Source of the DNA: Capra hircus
Taxonomy: Eukaryota; Chordata; Mammalia; Artiodactyla; Bovidae
Length of the DNA stretch: 64,000 nucleotides
Direction: 5' to 3'
Assembly: GCF_001704415.2 (NCBI RefSeq)
Contig: NC_030824.1
Location: 33,103,022 to 33,167,021 of the forward strand
The position numbers and the translations under genes are program-made. A model generated the notes under the pieces. That model worked only from the letters and a program-made list of their open reading frames with translations, did not search any database and was not told the origin of the DNA. Position 1 is the stretch's first letter, and each line of letters begins with the position of its first letter. Below, piece after piece: positions 1 through 11,817 of the stretch.

Positions 1-650
1 GCCAAGCAGAATCTTCAAGGTTTATTTAGAACATGAGTCTGCCTACTCCCCAGGTTTATGATTTCCTGATTAAAGCAAACTTTGCTTTCTAACCAACACT
101 TGTCTCTCAAGTATTGTTTCTTTTGAGCAGTGATCAGGCTCACTCAAGTTCAGTAACAATATCTCCGGTGTACCTACATTGCAAATATTTGACCTTGATT
201 GTTGTCTCTTCTGTTTGACAACTGAAGAGTCACTGATTTTTCCAATTCTGGATTAATCCATTCCTGACTGAATTTTGCTTGCGTTTTCAAATCCATCTCT
301 CATGGTATTTAAAAGCTAAACCCCAATGATTTACTTGGTACTTATTTTCTGTTATATGGAATAATTTCCATTGAAATCAGCAAAGCTTAGATAGAACGTC
401 TTTATACCTTTTTATTATTATTGATTATTTTTAGCTAATGAGTAAATATCCACTGATTTCATAAGTTTTGGACAGTTCCTTAAAGTTATACTTAAATGTA
501 TACAATATTATGATAGTTTACACGATCATATCACTCTCTTAAAATAAATTATTTCTTACAGTATTTATGTAATGATATTGATATTTTGGTTCTTAGGTCC
601 TTGATCTGTGTTGCACTTCTTTGACATCTTAAAAGATTTTTAATATAATT
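1..650. other. AT-rich DNA, no gene seen
   Basis: No open frame of note and no repeat family I can name. The stretch is AT-rich and ends where a CHR-type SINE begins. Confidence 0.4.
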
Positions 651-960
651 TTTATTTTTTTAATTTATTTTTGGCTACACTGGGTCTTTGTTGCAGCACA
701 TAGACTTTCTCTGGTTACAGCATATGGGGGCTTCTCTCCCTTTGCAGTGCATGGGCTTCTCATTGTTGAGGCTTCTTTTGTTGCTGTGCACAGGCTCTGG
801 GGCATATGGGCTTCAGTAGTTGCAGCCCATGGGCTCAGTAGTTGTGGCACACAGGCTTAGCTGCCCCATGACGTGTAGGGTCTTCCCAGTTCAGGGATAG
901 AATTGATGTCACCTCCATTAGCACGTGGATTCTCAACCACTGGATAACCAGGGAAGTCCT
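651..960 (-). mobile_element. CHR-type SINE (tRNA-Glu-derived)
   Basis: The right end, near 948-960 (ACCAGGGAAGTCC), is the reverse complement of the tRNA-derived head shared by cetartiodactyl CHR SINEs. The body, rich in 'gttgcagcacat'-type words, follows leftwards to a T-rich left end, which is the A-rich tail on the minus strand. It is diverged, so an old insertion. The exact subfamily cannot be given by eye. Confidence 0.75.
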
Positions 961-1007
961 GACTTCCTGACTTCTAAGTTCTGACTTCTTGACTTCTAAG
1001 TCCTTAC
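955..1007. repeat. Short tandem repeat of a GACTTC-containing unit
   Basis: The word GACTTC recurs about every 7-20 bases (gacttcctgacttctaagtt and variants) directly at the SINE head. It probably arose by slippage after the SINE inserted. Confidence 0.6.
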
Positions 1008-1126
1008 TTAGAACTTGAAGGTAATGATGTTTTAGGGGGAAAAAATGGTAAGCAATCTATAAAAATTTCTGCAAGCATGTTCCTCTTAGAAATAAGGGGA
1101 AAATACTACAAGGATATTAACCTTGG

Positions 1127-1337
1127 AAAGGTGAAGGTGAAGTTGCTCAGTCGTGTCTGACTCTTTGCGACCCCGTGGGCTGTAACCGACTAGGCTTTTC
1201 TGTCCTTGGGATTCTCCAGGCAAGAATACTGGAGTGAATTGCCATTTCCTTCTCCAGGGGATCTTCCTGACCCAGGGATCGAACCCGGGTCTCCCGCATT
1301 GGAGGCAGATGTTTTAACCTCTGAGCCACCAGGAAAC
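1127..1337 (-). mobile_element. Bov-tA SINE
   Basis: Reads in reverse as a full Bov-tA. The BovB-derived tail is on the left (CAGTCGTGTCTGACTCTTTG) and the tRNA-like head with its B-box-like word (GGGATCGAACCCGGGTCTCC) is on the right. The head motifs are well preserved. Confidence 0.9.
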
Positions 1338-1354
1338 AAATTTTTGTCCATTAA

Positions 1355-1925
1355 ATTACATGGAAGAAAGCTAAGTATCCATCAACAGATGAGTGGATAA
1401 AGAAGATGTGGTACCTGTATGAATGGAATATTACTCAGCTATGAAAATAAATGAACTTAGGTCATTTGTAGAGAAATGGATTAAACTAGTCTGTCATACA
1501 GAGTGAAGTAAGTCAGAAAGAAAAAAATAAACATTGTATATTGATGTATGCATGTGGAATCTAGAAAAATGATGCAGATAATCTATTTGCAGGGCAGGAA
1601 TAGAGGCACAGATATAGGTTATTGATGTGGACATGTCAAGGGACAGGGTGAGTCAAACAAATGGGAAGATTGAAAAAAAACATATACACACTGCTATCTG
1701 TAAAATAGATAGCTAGTGGCAATGTGTTGTATAGTAGCTCAGCTTGGGGAGCTCAGTTTAGGGCTCTGTGATGGGACTGCGTCGTGAGGAGATGGGTGGC
1801 TAGGATTGGAGGGTCAGGCGATTCAAGAGGGAGGGGATATACAGATACATATAGCTGATTCATGCTGCTGTGCAGCAGAAACTAACACATGATTGCAAAG
1901 CAACTATACCACAATTAAAACAGAT
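1355..1925 (+). mobile_element. L1 LINE, end of ORF2 and 3' UTR
   Basis: The segment carries the conserved end of mammalian L1 ORF2 (words such as 'aagatgtggtac' and 'ggaatattactcagc') and then a ruminant-type L1 3' UTR ending near 'ccacaattaaaacagatta'. The element is 5'-truncated and contains no usable frame. It runs directly on from the preceding Bov-tA. Confidence 0.8.
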
Positions 1926-2742
1926 TACACAGTGAAATACAGGTTATTAAAGTGTTGAATATTTTTATTCTAAAGCATTATCTATTTTGAAAGAAAGGCA
2001 ACTGGTCATGACTTAGAAAACAGTTCCAATGGCTCTTGATAATGTAAAGAGAATACAAATAATTTTAGATCAATGACAATATAATGCAAACATTGATTTT
2101 GTGTGTCTATGGCATTATATGATGTCAGGCAGTGAATAAGCTCCATGCATTTCACTGTATTTATAGTATTTACTATTGAAGATCTTGTCTTTTTTTTTTT
2201 TTTTACCTAAAACCCTCTGGTGAAAATTTTGTTGGTATGTGTCATGAGAGACTGCAAAGATGAAAGTTTGAACACTCAGAACTATACAACACTAATAAGG
2301 TAGGACTAATCAGAACTGAAAGAATAACTGCAGCATACTTATGAGAATCAACAGCTTTCTCATTCTATTAAACTCCTCACCAACAGTTGATTTGAACACA
2401 ACAGCTTATTAAGCTTCTATTCTTCACTGTGTTCTTAATAATCAATTATTTTATAAAATGCACTTGTAAGTCTCATTTCCAGTAGAAAGCCTACAATTAT
2501 TGATTTATTATATTTCTCTCAACTGGGGGCCAAGTCTTTAATTCACATACTGAAAACATAGGGCATTCTCAGGAAAACAAGCCCCTGTGAAAATCTCATA
2601 GTTTGAGGTAAAGCACAATAAAATGCTTCTCCTCCTTTTCATATCTTTTGTATACTATATAAAGTCTCTAAAAATTGTTCTACATGTGATATAAAAATAA
2701 AGATTTTTCTCTGTACAAATAACAATTAGCTAAAGAACATCA
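1926..2742. other. AT-rich DNA, no gene seen
   Basis: No recognisable family. A T run of about 16 lies near 2189-2205. No coding signal on either strand. Confidence 0.4.
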
Positions 2743-2902
2743 GGCTATCGAAGTTCAATCCCAGGTTTGAGAAGACCCCCTGTAGAAGGAAATGTCAACC
2801 CACTCCAGTATTCTCACCTGGAGAGTCCCATGAACAGGAGACCCTGGTGGGCTACAGTCCATGGGGTCATAAAATGTTGGACATGCTTGATTGACTAAAT
2901 GC
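2743..2902 (+). mobile_element. Bov-tA SINE, head-truncated
   Basis: Starts inside the B-box region (GAAGTTCAATCCCAGG) and continues through the usual BovB-derived tail (CAACCCACTCCAGTATTCTC, CAGTCCATGGGGTCAT). It ends at a CA microsatellite, a common fate of its tail. The first ~50 bases of the head are missing. Confidence 0.8.
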
Positions 2903-2918
2903 ACACACATGTGCATGT

Positions 2919-2919
2919 G

Positions 2920-2946
<27 letters not shown>
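2919..2946. repeat. (CA)n microsatellite
   Basis: About 14 uninterrupted CA units follow the tail of the adjacent SINE. Likely length-polymorphic. Confidence 0.9.
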
Positions 2947-2952
<6 letters not shown>

Positions 2953-2954
2953 AG

Positions 2955-4217
2955 AGGTCTTCACATTTTTCTATGTGGTTTTCTTCTCCATTTTTAGTGT
3001 TCAAATGAAACTACTATGACATCAAAACACCCACAAAATTGACCTTTCTAATATCTGAATAATAGATTCACATTTTGAATAGACACATCTCCCTTTTTAG
3101 TTTTGATGCTTTGATATTTCCAGGTTGTTAACCCTACTATTTCCCACCATTTATATTTTGTCCTTCACTAATCACTCCACATGCTGTGCAGTGAGCAAGT
3201 TAAATCACTATTATATCTTCTTTCTGTTCCTTATCTTTCTTCTTATGAAAAAATTTTATCTCATAGTCTATTATACTTATTTTCTCAAGTCTAATAATCA
3301 TAAGCTTAAAAAATCCTATATAATACTTTACAGCTTTCAAATCCCTTTATATATACATGATAAAGTCATCATTTCTTTTCACATTTAAAAGTTTCTTGAT
3401 TATCATTTAATATAAGTGCTTGAATTTTCACACTGATATATCTTTGGTTTCTGAGTCTAATTAGTAGCATTAACATCAAAGACAATTGGATTTTTTGCAT
3501 TTATACTAATCCTTGAAACATGTTCTCACTCTTTTTTATCCAATGCATTTTATGAGTTATAAATTAGCATTAGCAAAAGCAAAACCATCAGAGAATAAAA
3601 TTTCCAAAGGTCATAATGTCATTATTATTAAGAATAGAATTGCCTACTCATTATCATTATTTTATTTTTGACCATGAATTCATTTATGCAAAGGTTTTCT
3701 TTTTTTCTTTAGTCTTTTAGAGTGAGATAAGTTTCCACTTAAGACTGTGTCATGTAAGGGAAACTGTAAGTTTAATGTGGTGCTAAATGGCTTGCATAGA
3801 CACTATTTGCCACTAAGTAGTATATGCTCTTCATTGTCAAGTAGCCAGAGTGGTATCAAAGAGGAAAATTCTTGAGGGTATATATGTTGCTGTAATCACA
3901 ACTAAAGTTTTAAGAATTATTTTATGAAATACAAAGCTTTCAAATGAGTTTTTACATCTCAAGTGTTATCTGCCAAGTTACATACATAGAAAAGTTAATA
4001 ACAAAAGAATAAGCATATTTATTTCTTAAGTACATATATTAACTATGAAAACTCAATCAGTTTACATTTGGTAAAACATTTCAGGAAAGACAGTTTTCAA
4101 GGGAACTTATTTGAAGAATCAATAGCTTTAAAAAAAACTGTTCTCTAATATAAATAATGTCCTTTAAATAACCTGTGATAGGTCAGAAAACACAAATTAA
4201 TTATTACCTAATAGAAG
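2955..4217. other. AT-rich DNA, no gene seen
   Basis: An 87-codon frame at 3125-3388 (+) is low-complexity and hydrophobic, as expected from AT-rich sequence by chance. No repeat family is recognisable. Confidence 0.4.
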
Positions 4218-4431
4218 GATGGGCTTCCTGGGTGGCTCAACGGTAAAGAATCCACCTGCCAATGCAGGAAATGTGAGTTCTATTCCTGGGTCAGAAAGAC
4301 CCCTTGGAGAAGGAAATGACAACCCACTCCATTATTCTTGTCTGAGAAATACCATGAACAGAGGAGCCTGGAGGGTTGCAGTTCATGGGCTCACAAAGAG
4401 TCTGACACGATTGAGTGATTAACAACAAATT
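4218..4431 (+). mobile_element. Bov-tA SINE
   Basis: Complete in order: head (GGGCTTCCTGGGTGGCTCAA), B-box-like region, body (CAACCCACTCCATTATTCTT) and tail ending in an AACAAC-type 3' end. Several transitions mark it as moderately old. Confidence 0.9.
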
Positions 4432-5490
4432 CATATCTGCTTCCTAAGGTTTTCTTCCTTCAAAACCAGGTTACTCTTTGTTGTAGTTTCTTAAAAACAT
4501 GTGCAAATTTTTCAGATTCAAAACTGTAATTAAAATATAATATTTTATAATAATCCTCTAGAGTCTGTACTTCTTCATATTCTTGAAAGAATAGATAACA
4601 ATCTCTGTCTTAATTTTCTCTTCCATTTACTATCCATTCCAATCCACTGAATTCTGATTTTGCCTTTTTCACTCTGTGGAAATACTTTTAGCTGTTATCT
4701 GCTAACATCCTGTTGCCAAAGCTGACTGATTTTCACCCTCACTTACTGAGACTTTCTGTTCCATCTGAGCTGCAGAGTAGTGTCCATTACTTTCCTCTTT
4801 AAATTCTCTCTTCCATTACCTTCCTTGATACCACTCTTTCCTGATTCTTTTCATTTTCTCATTCTTTCTTTCATAATCACTTTCATGTATCTATCTTTCT
4901 CCCTATATCCTTTAAATGTGTGCTTGCCTCAAGATTATATTCTCATCAATTTCTTTGTTCATTGATTTACTTTAAAATATCAAGTTTTTCAAAAATTCTA
5001 GAGCTATGCTAGGCACTGAAATTAGAATGGTAAATATGATATTAAAACCCCTCCTGTCAAAATACCAACAGGATAATATAAACCAGGCATCTAAATAACC
5101 TCCTAAAAATCCAGAGCTGTGGTAAGTCCAATTTTGGAGGAAGGAAATAATTTTATATAAACATGTGCAGAAATGCCTAATGTCATTTCTACTTTACTTA
5201 CTCTCACTAACTCCTTAATGTTGCCAGTTTCTCCTGCACACTCACAGTATCTTCCTTTGAATCTTCTTTTAATTTGAGATTATATGAAAATATCTATTGG
5301 AACTATCTTCCTGGCTCTCTCATAGAACATCAACATAGTCAATGTTAAATGGCATTTTAACTTAATCCATTGTCCCTCACTCTCCATCTGTGTCAGAGAT
5401 CTGAACTTTCAGTCATGAAGTATAGCTTAACCCTGCCCTCTCCCTCTTCACTCTGAATCACAAAGTCTGTTTGTTTTACTTTTAATTGAT
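4432..5490. other. Pyrimidine-rich DNA, no gene seen
   Basis: Long T- and C-rich tracts (4780-4965) give a short spurious frame. Parts resemble old L2/MIR-age sequence, but I cannot assign it. Confidence 0.35.
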
Positions 5491-5755
5491 TTGTGATTTT
5501 TTGTCCTACTTTCATCCATATTACCTTTCACTGCCACATTTCAGGCACTTATCACATAAGTATCCTTATACTAATTTAAAAGCTGCCTTCTCTGATTGTA
5601 GACTAACCCAGTGAAATTCATCCTCCAAGGTCTTCCAGGCAATTCATTTAAAAGAATTTGAGATTAAGTCCCACTATTCCATTTAAAAATCTCAATAGCA
5701 TTCCATCGTATTAGGATCAAATCATAAGCTCCTTTACTAGATAAGTCAGTGTAGC
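5491..5755 (+). mobile_element. Probable L2 LINE fragment, part 1
   Basis: Order and words resemble the L2 3' region ('cccactattccatttaaaaa', 'cattaggatcaaat'). It stops where a BovB inserts and seems to resume after it at about 6985. Assignment is by eye and tentative. Confidence 0.4.
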
Positions 5756-5762
5756 TGCTGTT

Positions 5763-6976
5763 CAAGTCAGGCTTCAGCAATATGTGAACCATGAACTACC
5801 TGATGTTCAAGCTGGTTTTAGAAAAGGCAGAGGAACCAGAGATCAAATTGCTAACATCTGCTGGATCATGGAAAAAGCAAGAGAGTTCCAGAAAAACATC
5901 TATTTCTGCTTTATTGACTATGCCAAAGCCTTTGACTCTGTGGATCACAATAAACTGTGGAAAATTCTGAAAGAGATGGGAATACCAGACCACCTAACTT
6001 GCCTCTTGAGAAATCTGTATGCAGGTCAGGAAGCAACAGTTAGAACTGAACATGGAACAACAGACTGGTTTCAAATAGGAAAAGGAGTATGTCAAGGCTG
6101 TATATTGTCACCCTGCTTATTTAACTTATATGCAGAGTACATAATGAGAAACGCTGGGTTGGAAGCAACACAAGCTGGAATCAAGATTGCTGGGAGAAAT
6201 CTCAATAATCTCAGCTATGCAGATGACACCACCCTTATGACAGAAAGTGAAGAGGAGCTAAAAAACCTCTTGATGAAAGTGAAAGAGGAGAGTGAAAGAG
6301 TTGGCTTAAAGCTCAACATTCATAAAATGAAGATCATGGCATCTGGTCGCATCACTTCATGGGAGATAGATGGGGAAACAGTGGAAACTGTGTCAGACTT
6401 TATTTTTCTGGGCTGCAGAATCACTGCAGATGGTGACTGCAGCCATGAAATTAAAAGATGCTTACTCCTTGGAAGAAAAGTTATGACCAACCTAGATAGC
6501 ATATTCAAAAGCAGAGACATTACTCTAGTCAAGGCTATGGTTTTTCCTGTGGTCATGTATGGATGTGAGAGGTGGACTGTGAAGAAGGCTGTGCGCCGAA
6601 GAATTGATGCTTTTGAACTGTGGTGTTGGAGAAGACTCTTGAGAATCCCTTGGACTGCAAGGAGATCCAAACAGTCCTTTCTGAAGGAGATCAACCCTGG
6701 GATTTCTTTGGAAGGAATGATGCTAAAGTTGAAGCTCCAGTACTTTGGCCACCTCATGCAAATAGTTGACTCATTGGAAAAGACTCTGATGCTGGGAGGG
6801 ATTGGGGGCAGGAGGAAAAGGGGACGACAGAGGATGAGATGGCTCGATGGCATCATGGACTCGATGGACGTGAGTCTGAGTGAACTCCGGGAGATGGTGA
6901 TGGACAGGGAGGCCTGGCGTGCTGCGATTCATGGGGTCACAAAAAGTCGGACATGACTGAGCGACTGAACTGAACT
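5763..6976 (+). mobile_element. BovB LINE, 5'-truncated
   Basis: Begins inside the RT fingers region (CAGGCTTCAGCAATATGTGA) and runs to the family's 3' end (GACTGAGCGACTGAACTGAA). Roughly 1.2 kb of a ~3-kb element survives. It retains a long open frame and appears to split an older L2 copy. No convincing target duplication is visible, which is common for RTE elements. Confidence 0.95.
5784..6956 (+). pseudogene. BovB reverse transcriptase, open but N-terminally truncated (390 codons)
   Basis: The frame covers RT fingers/palm to the C-terminus of the BovB polyprotein, which makes cDNA by target-primed reverse transcription. Visible motifs are FIDYAKAFDSV (palm A, about residues 42-52), GVCQGCILSP (motif B region), SYADDTTLM with the YADD tetrad at residues 145-148, and a C-terminal block beginning ELWCWRRLL. 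The endonuclease half is missing, so this cannot be an autonomous element. Two lesions show against sister copies in the window: the Arg before QGC is Cys (GVCQGC instead of GVRQGC), and six residues after SRDITL are lost by an in-frame 18-base deletion. The first Met is an internal codon, not a true start. It stays open with no frameshift, which suggests a fairly young insertion. Confidence 0.9.
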
Positions 6977-6984
6977 GCTGCCCA

Positions 6985-7290
6985 CTTGTCCATACATTTT
7001 CTTGCTTCTTTTTATATTTAAACACATTTCTCTGATGTTATTTTCTACACTAAATTATATTTTACCATCTGGATGTCCTTGTTCATGTATCCTTTCACTA
7101 CTAGGAAATATCCTCTCCTTTCTTCCTTTTAACTAGATTAAACACTGCTTTCTTTTTGTTCAATAGTTCAGCAAAGTCTTACCTGACTTTTTCAATCCAC
7201 ACACACAAACATATCTCAAAATTTATTCTCACTAATGCTCCTATAATTTTCCTTGAATATTCTGTATAATTTAGAATTATACTTTTCTGT
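6985..7290 (+). mobile_element. Probable L2 LINE fragment, part 2
   Basis: Pyrimidine-rich sequence continuing the apparent L2 copy interrupted by BovB. Weak similarity; tentative. Confidence 0.35.
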
Positions 7291-8068
7291 TACTTGTTTA
7301 TATTAATATTAATCTCCCCAGTGGAGCTGGATGTAAGATTGTGTGTGTATGGATATGTAGATAGATGGATAGATGTATTTATATAATACGTATCCTCTAT
7401 GATATGGAAGAAACTGAATATACAGACAGATAGTGGCCGAGAACATATGCCAGTAGAACTCTGACCCACAGTGTCTTGAGGACCCAGCCTGAGAAGTCAA
7501 TCACAAACTCCACAGCTTTGTAGCAACCTTTGCCATTCCTGTAGGAATCCAGGAGGCAAACATAAACTCTGCAGTAATTATCCCCAAATGGTTAGAACCT
7601 GGTTAATGACTCCAAGCCTCCTTGTGTTTGCCCACATTTCCAGTTCAGGACCAACATGAGAAAACAAATTTATCCTTAAGGCAGTCATGTAGGATGTGGA
7701 ATGTCTACTTAGTTTTCCTCCATTTTCTCCATGCCAACAACCTCCATTCATGGCAAACCTGATATTTTCCCTTTTTTGCTAGTGTAAAGTGTTTCTACTC
7801 TCCTGCCTGCTTTCAAGTGTTTCAAAAGTGCAAGAGATAGTGGTCAACTCTCTAGCTATGGCAAGCTCTGAATAAAAAGATTGTGTTTGTTAAGGAGATC
7901 ATTCTGTATTTCTACAGTTTTCTTGGAAGGTACACCAAGATACCAAGTTCACATGGACTTAGTGTTCAAGCAAGTGTGATCTGCCTAAAGGGACCCTTTG
8001 ACTTCCTTCTCACAGCTTGTTTGAGACTTCATTTATGTGTAAGTCAGCACCAGTTCTAAACTCCACTT
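7291..8068. other. Unclassified unique-looking DNA
   Basis: More GC-balanced than the flanks from about 7500 to 8060 and possibly an old LTR or other ancient repeat, but no family can be named. A polyadenylation-like AATAAA lies near 7871. Short GATA/ATAG-rich runs sit near 7360-7400. No credible frame. Confidence 0.35.
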
Positions 8069-8093
8069 TGTGTGTGTGTGTGTGTGTGTGTGT
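8069..8093. repeat. (TG)n microsatellite
   Basis: About 12 uninterrupted TG units. Confidence 0.9.
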
Positions 8094-8751
8094 AGACAGA
8101 GAGGTCTGAATTTCTCTGTTTATCAGAATTATATTACTGGTTACCATCATTTTTGGCATCCTCAGTGGAAACAGAAAATGTCTCCTCTTTCCTTTTTGCT
8201 CACTTTTGTTCTTCCATTTTGTGATGTGCTTTCTAAAAGTATTTGTCATACAAAGAAAATTAATCAAATATAACACAAAGATAGACCTTACTTACAAGTC
8301 TTCCTGAGTGGATGTCCAAGATCACTGAATTTGCTCTTCTCACTAGACTTACATTCATTTGGACACATTTGCTTTTGGTCATTAATGAAACCATATGTAA
8401 TTTCTCTTGTTTCTTTTTCTTTTTTTTTGTCCTGATGGGTTACTTTGATCCAGAGGTCTCTGGTTTTCTGCCCTCCAGAGGTTGCTGATGATTTGGTCTG
8501 TCTGAATTCAGAGGAAGTCAACAGTTAAATGGGGTTGGGGGTGGGAATAAGATGTAACATTTAATTTTCAGTGCCCAGGCAAAACTTTTAATCCACCACT
8601 ATTATCTATCATGGAGCTCTCTAAATCTAAATCTTCTACTCCAAGAAAAACTCAGCTTCTCACATGTACCAATGATAAACCTGGTTCGTATGAATATCTC
8701 TCAAAATGGAATAATTTCACTAAAGTAATTTGGGCCTTTGGTGGTGTTATA
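8094..8751. other. Unclassified DNA, no gene supported
   Basis: A 77-codon Lys-rich frame on the minus strand (8288-8521) has no recognisable domain and no neighbouring exon signals. A 60-codon frame at 8611-8793 is likewise unsupported. Confidence 0.35.
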
Positions 8752-9112
8752 GTCTCAAATGTGTCACCCAAAATTCATATGTTGAAGTCTTAACCCCTAG
8801 TTCCTTAAACTCCAGGATGTACTTGAATTTGGAAATATATTATTTAAAAAGATGATTATAGTTAAATGAGAACACTAATGTGGTCCCTAATCCAATATGG
8901 CTGAGATTAGTATATAGACATACACAAAGATTAGATCAAGTAAACACGTGGGGAGAGATAGCCACCTATGAGTTAAAAAGAGAGACCTCAGAATGAAACC
9001 AAATCTGCTGTCATCTTGACATTGGATCCAGCCTCCAGAATTTGAGGCAATACATTTCTTTTGTTTAAGCTCCGCAGAGTATAGCTCTTTTTTATCACAG
9101 CCCTAGCAAATT
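8752..9112 (+). mobile_element. ERVL-MaLR LTR (MLT1-like)
   Basis: The order of words is typical of MLT1 LTRs: 'aaattcatatgttgaagtct', 'cctaatccaatatggctgag', then 'ccagcctccagaatttgag', 'tttaagc' and 'cagccctagcaaa'. It is heavily diverged and not accompanied by internal sequence, so a solo LTR of eutherian age. Confidence 0.7.
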
Positions 9113-9652
9113 TCACCTAAGGAAATTTTCCTTGGACAAAACTGTTCATTAGAGAATTGACTTTAAAAAAAGCTGAATAGCATTTCTCAGGCTCAGTTAG
9201 TTCAGTTCAGTTCAGTTAAATCGTTCAGTCGTGTCCCACTCTTTGCAACCCCATGAATTGCAGCATGCCAGGCCTCCTTGTCCATCACCATCTCCCGGAG
9301 TTCACTCAAACTCATGTCCTTCGAATCGGTGATGCCTTTCAGCCATCTCATCCTCGGTTGTCCCCTTTTTGTCCTGCCCCCAATCTCTCAGGATCAGGGT
9401 TTTTCCAATGAGTCAACTCTTCGCATGAGGTGTCCAAAGTATTGGAGTTTCGGCTGCAGCATCAGACCTTCCAATGAACACCCAGGACTGATCCCCTTTA
9501 GGATGGACTGGTTGGATCTCCTTACAGTCCAAGGGACTCTCAAGAGTCTTCTCCAACACCACAGTTCAAAGCATCAGTTCTTTGGCACTCAGCTTTCTTC
9601 ACAGTCCAACTCTCACATCCATACATGACCACTGGAAAAACCACAGCCTTGC

Positions 9653-10603
9653 CTAAAGACTGATCTTCGTTGGCAAGGTAATATCTCTGCTTTTCAATAT
9701 GCTATCTAGGTTGGTCATAACTTTCCTTCCAAGGAGTAAGCATCTTTTAATTTCATGGCGGCAATCACCATCTACAGTGATTTTGGAGCCCAAAAATATA
9801 AAGTCTGACACTGTTTCCACTGTTTCCCCATCTATTTCCCATGAAGTGATGGGACCAGATGCCATGATCTTCGTTTTCTGAATGTTGAGCTTTAAGCCAA
9901 CTTTTTCGCTCTCCCCTTTCACTTTCATCAAGAGGCTTTTTAGTTCCTGTTCACTTTCTGCCATAAGGGTGGTGTCATCTGCATATCTGAGATTATTGAG
10001 ATTTGTCCTAGCAATCTTTATTCCAGCTTGTGTTTCTTCCAGCCCAGCATTTCTCATGATGTACTCTACATATAAGTTAAATAAGCAGGGTGACAATATA
10101 CAGCCTTGACGTACTCCTTTTCCTATTTGAAACCAGTCTATTGTTTCATGTCCAGTTCTAACTGTTGCTTCCTGACCTGTATACAGGTTTCTAAAGAGGC
10201 AGGTCAGGGGATCTGGTATTCCCATCTCTTTCAGAATTTTCCACAGTTTATTGTGATCCACAGAGTCAAAGGCTTTGGCATAGTCAATAAAGCAGAAATA
10301 GATGGGGTTTTTTTTTTGGAACTCTCTTGCTTTTTCCATTATCCAGAAGATGTTAGCAATTTCATCTCTGGTTCCTCTGCCTTTTCTAAAACTAGCTTTA
10401 ACATCAGGGAGTTCACGGTTCACGTATTGCTGAAGCCTGGCTTGGAGAATTTTGAGCATTACTTTACTAGCGTGTGAGATAAGTGCAATTGTGCAGTAGT
10501 TTGAGCATTGATTGGCATTGCCTTTCTTTGGGATGAAAACTGGAATGAAAACTGATCTTTTCCAGTCCTTGGCCACTGCTGAGTTTTCCAAATTTTCTGG
10601 CAT
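9653..10603 (-). pseudogene. BovB reverse transcriptase segment (316 codons)
   Basis: Holds the RT fingers and palm: FRKGRGTRDEIAN, FIDYAKAFDSV (palm A), GVRQGCILSP (motif B) and RYADDTTLM (catalytic YADD). The frame ends shortly after RDITLPTK, and the C-terminal ~150 residues continue only in other frames to about 9278. An extra Lys-Asn run after AREFQKK reflects slippage in an A-rich stretch. Catalytic aspartates are intact, but the protein would be truncated. Confidence 0.85.
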
Positions 10604-11240
10604 ATTGAGTGCAGCACTTTCTCAGCATCATCTTTCAGGATTTGAAATAGCTCAACTGGAATTCCATTACCTCCTCTAGCTTTGTTCTCAGTGATGCTTC
10701 CTAAGGCCCACTTGACTTCACATTCCAGGATATCTTGCTCTAGGTGAGTGATCACACCATTGTGATTATCTGGGTCTTTAAGCTCTTTTTTGTACAGTTC
10801 TTCTGTGTATTCTTGTATATCTTCTGCTTCTGTTAGGTCCATACCATTTCTGTCCTTTATCGAGCCCATCTTTGCCTGAAATGTTCTCTTGTTATCTTTA
10901 ATTTTCTTGAAGAGATCTCTAGTCTTTCCCATTCTGTTCTTTTCCTCTATTTATTTGCATTGATTGTTGAGGAAGGCTTTTTTAAATCTCTCCTTGCTAT
11001 TCATTGGAATTCTGCATTCTGATGCTGGTATCTTTTCTTTTCTCCTTTGCTTTTTGCTTCTCTTCTTTTCACAGCTCTTTTTAAGGCCTCCTCAGACTGC
11101 CATTTTGCTTTTTTGCAATTCTTTTCCATGGGGATGGTCTTGATCCTTGTCTCCTGTACAGTGTCATGAACCTCCATCCATAGTTCATCAGGCACTCTGT
11201 CTATCAGATCTAGTCCCTTAAATATATTTCTCACCTCCAC
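10459..11240 (-). pseudogene. BovB linker between endonuclease and RT (broken)
   Basis: Two minus-strand segments (11001-11240 and 10459-10932) carry the basic, lysine-rich linker (AKSKGEKKRYQ, MGKTRDLFKKI) and the start of the RT domain. At least one frame change separates them. The function of this linker in BovB is not established. Confidence 0.75.
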
Positions 11241-11274
11241 TGTATAATCATAAGGGCCTTGATTTAGGTTATAC

Positions 11275-11811
11275 CTAAAAGTGGTTTTTCCCCACTTTCT
11301 TCAATTTAAATCTGAATTTGGCAATAAGGAGTTCATGATCTGAGCCACAGTCAGCTCCCCATCTTGTTTTTGCTGACTGTACAGATCTTCTCCATCTTTG
11401 GCTATAAAGAATATAATCAATCTGATTTTGGTGTTGACCATCTGGTGATGTCCATGTGCAGTGTCTTCTCTTGTGTTGTTGGAAGAGGGTGTTTGCTATG
11501 ACCATTGTGTTCTCTTGGCAAAACTCTATTAGTTTTTGCCCTGCTTCATTCCGTAGTCCAAGGCCAAATTTGCCTGTTACTCCTGGTGTTTCTTGACTTC
11601 CTACTTTTGCATTCCAGTCCCCTATAACGAAAAGGACATTGTTTTGGAGTGTTAGTTCTAAAAGGTGTTGTAGGTCTTCATAGAACCATTCAACTTCAGC
11701 TTCTTCAGCATTACTGGTTGTGGCATAGGCTTTGATTACTATGATATTGAATGGTTTGCCTTGGAAACGAACAGAGATCATCCTGTCGCTTTTGAGATTG
11801 CATCCAAGCAC
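11275..11811 (-). pseudogene. BovB apurinic-like endonuclease, C-terminal part (178 codons)
   Basis: Contains the exonuclease-III-fold signature residues of RTE/L1 endonucleases: GDWNAKVG (metal and phosphate ligands), NQIDYIL and the terminal SDHELL with the catalytic Asp-His pair. This domain nicks genomic DNA to prime cDNA synthesis. The N-terminal part lies in another frame just upstream (11818-12084). Confidence 0.85.
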
Positions 11812-11817
11812 TGCATT

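Noticed and set aside
3125..3388. An 87-codon plus-strand frame with hydrophobic stretches
   Set aside because: Low-complexity, AT-driven composition with no domain, splice or promoter context; expected by chance.
8288..8521. A 77-codon Lys-rich minus-strand frame in unique-looking DNA
   Set aside because: No recognisable motif, no flanking exon-like signals and a pyrimidine-rich plus strand that explains the Lys content.
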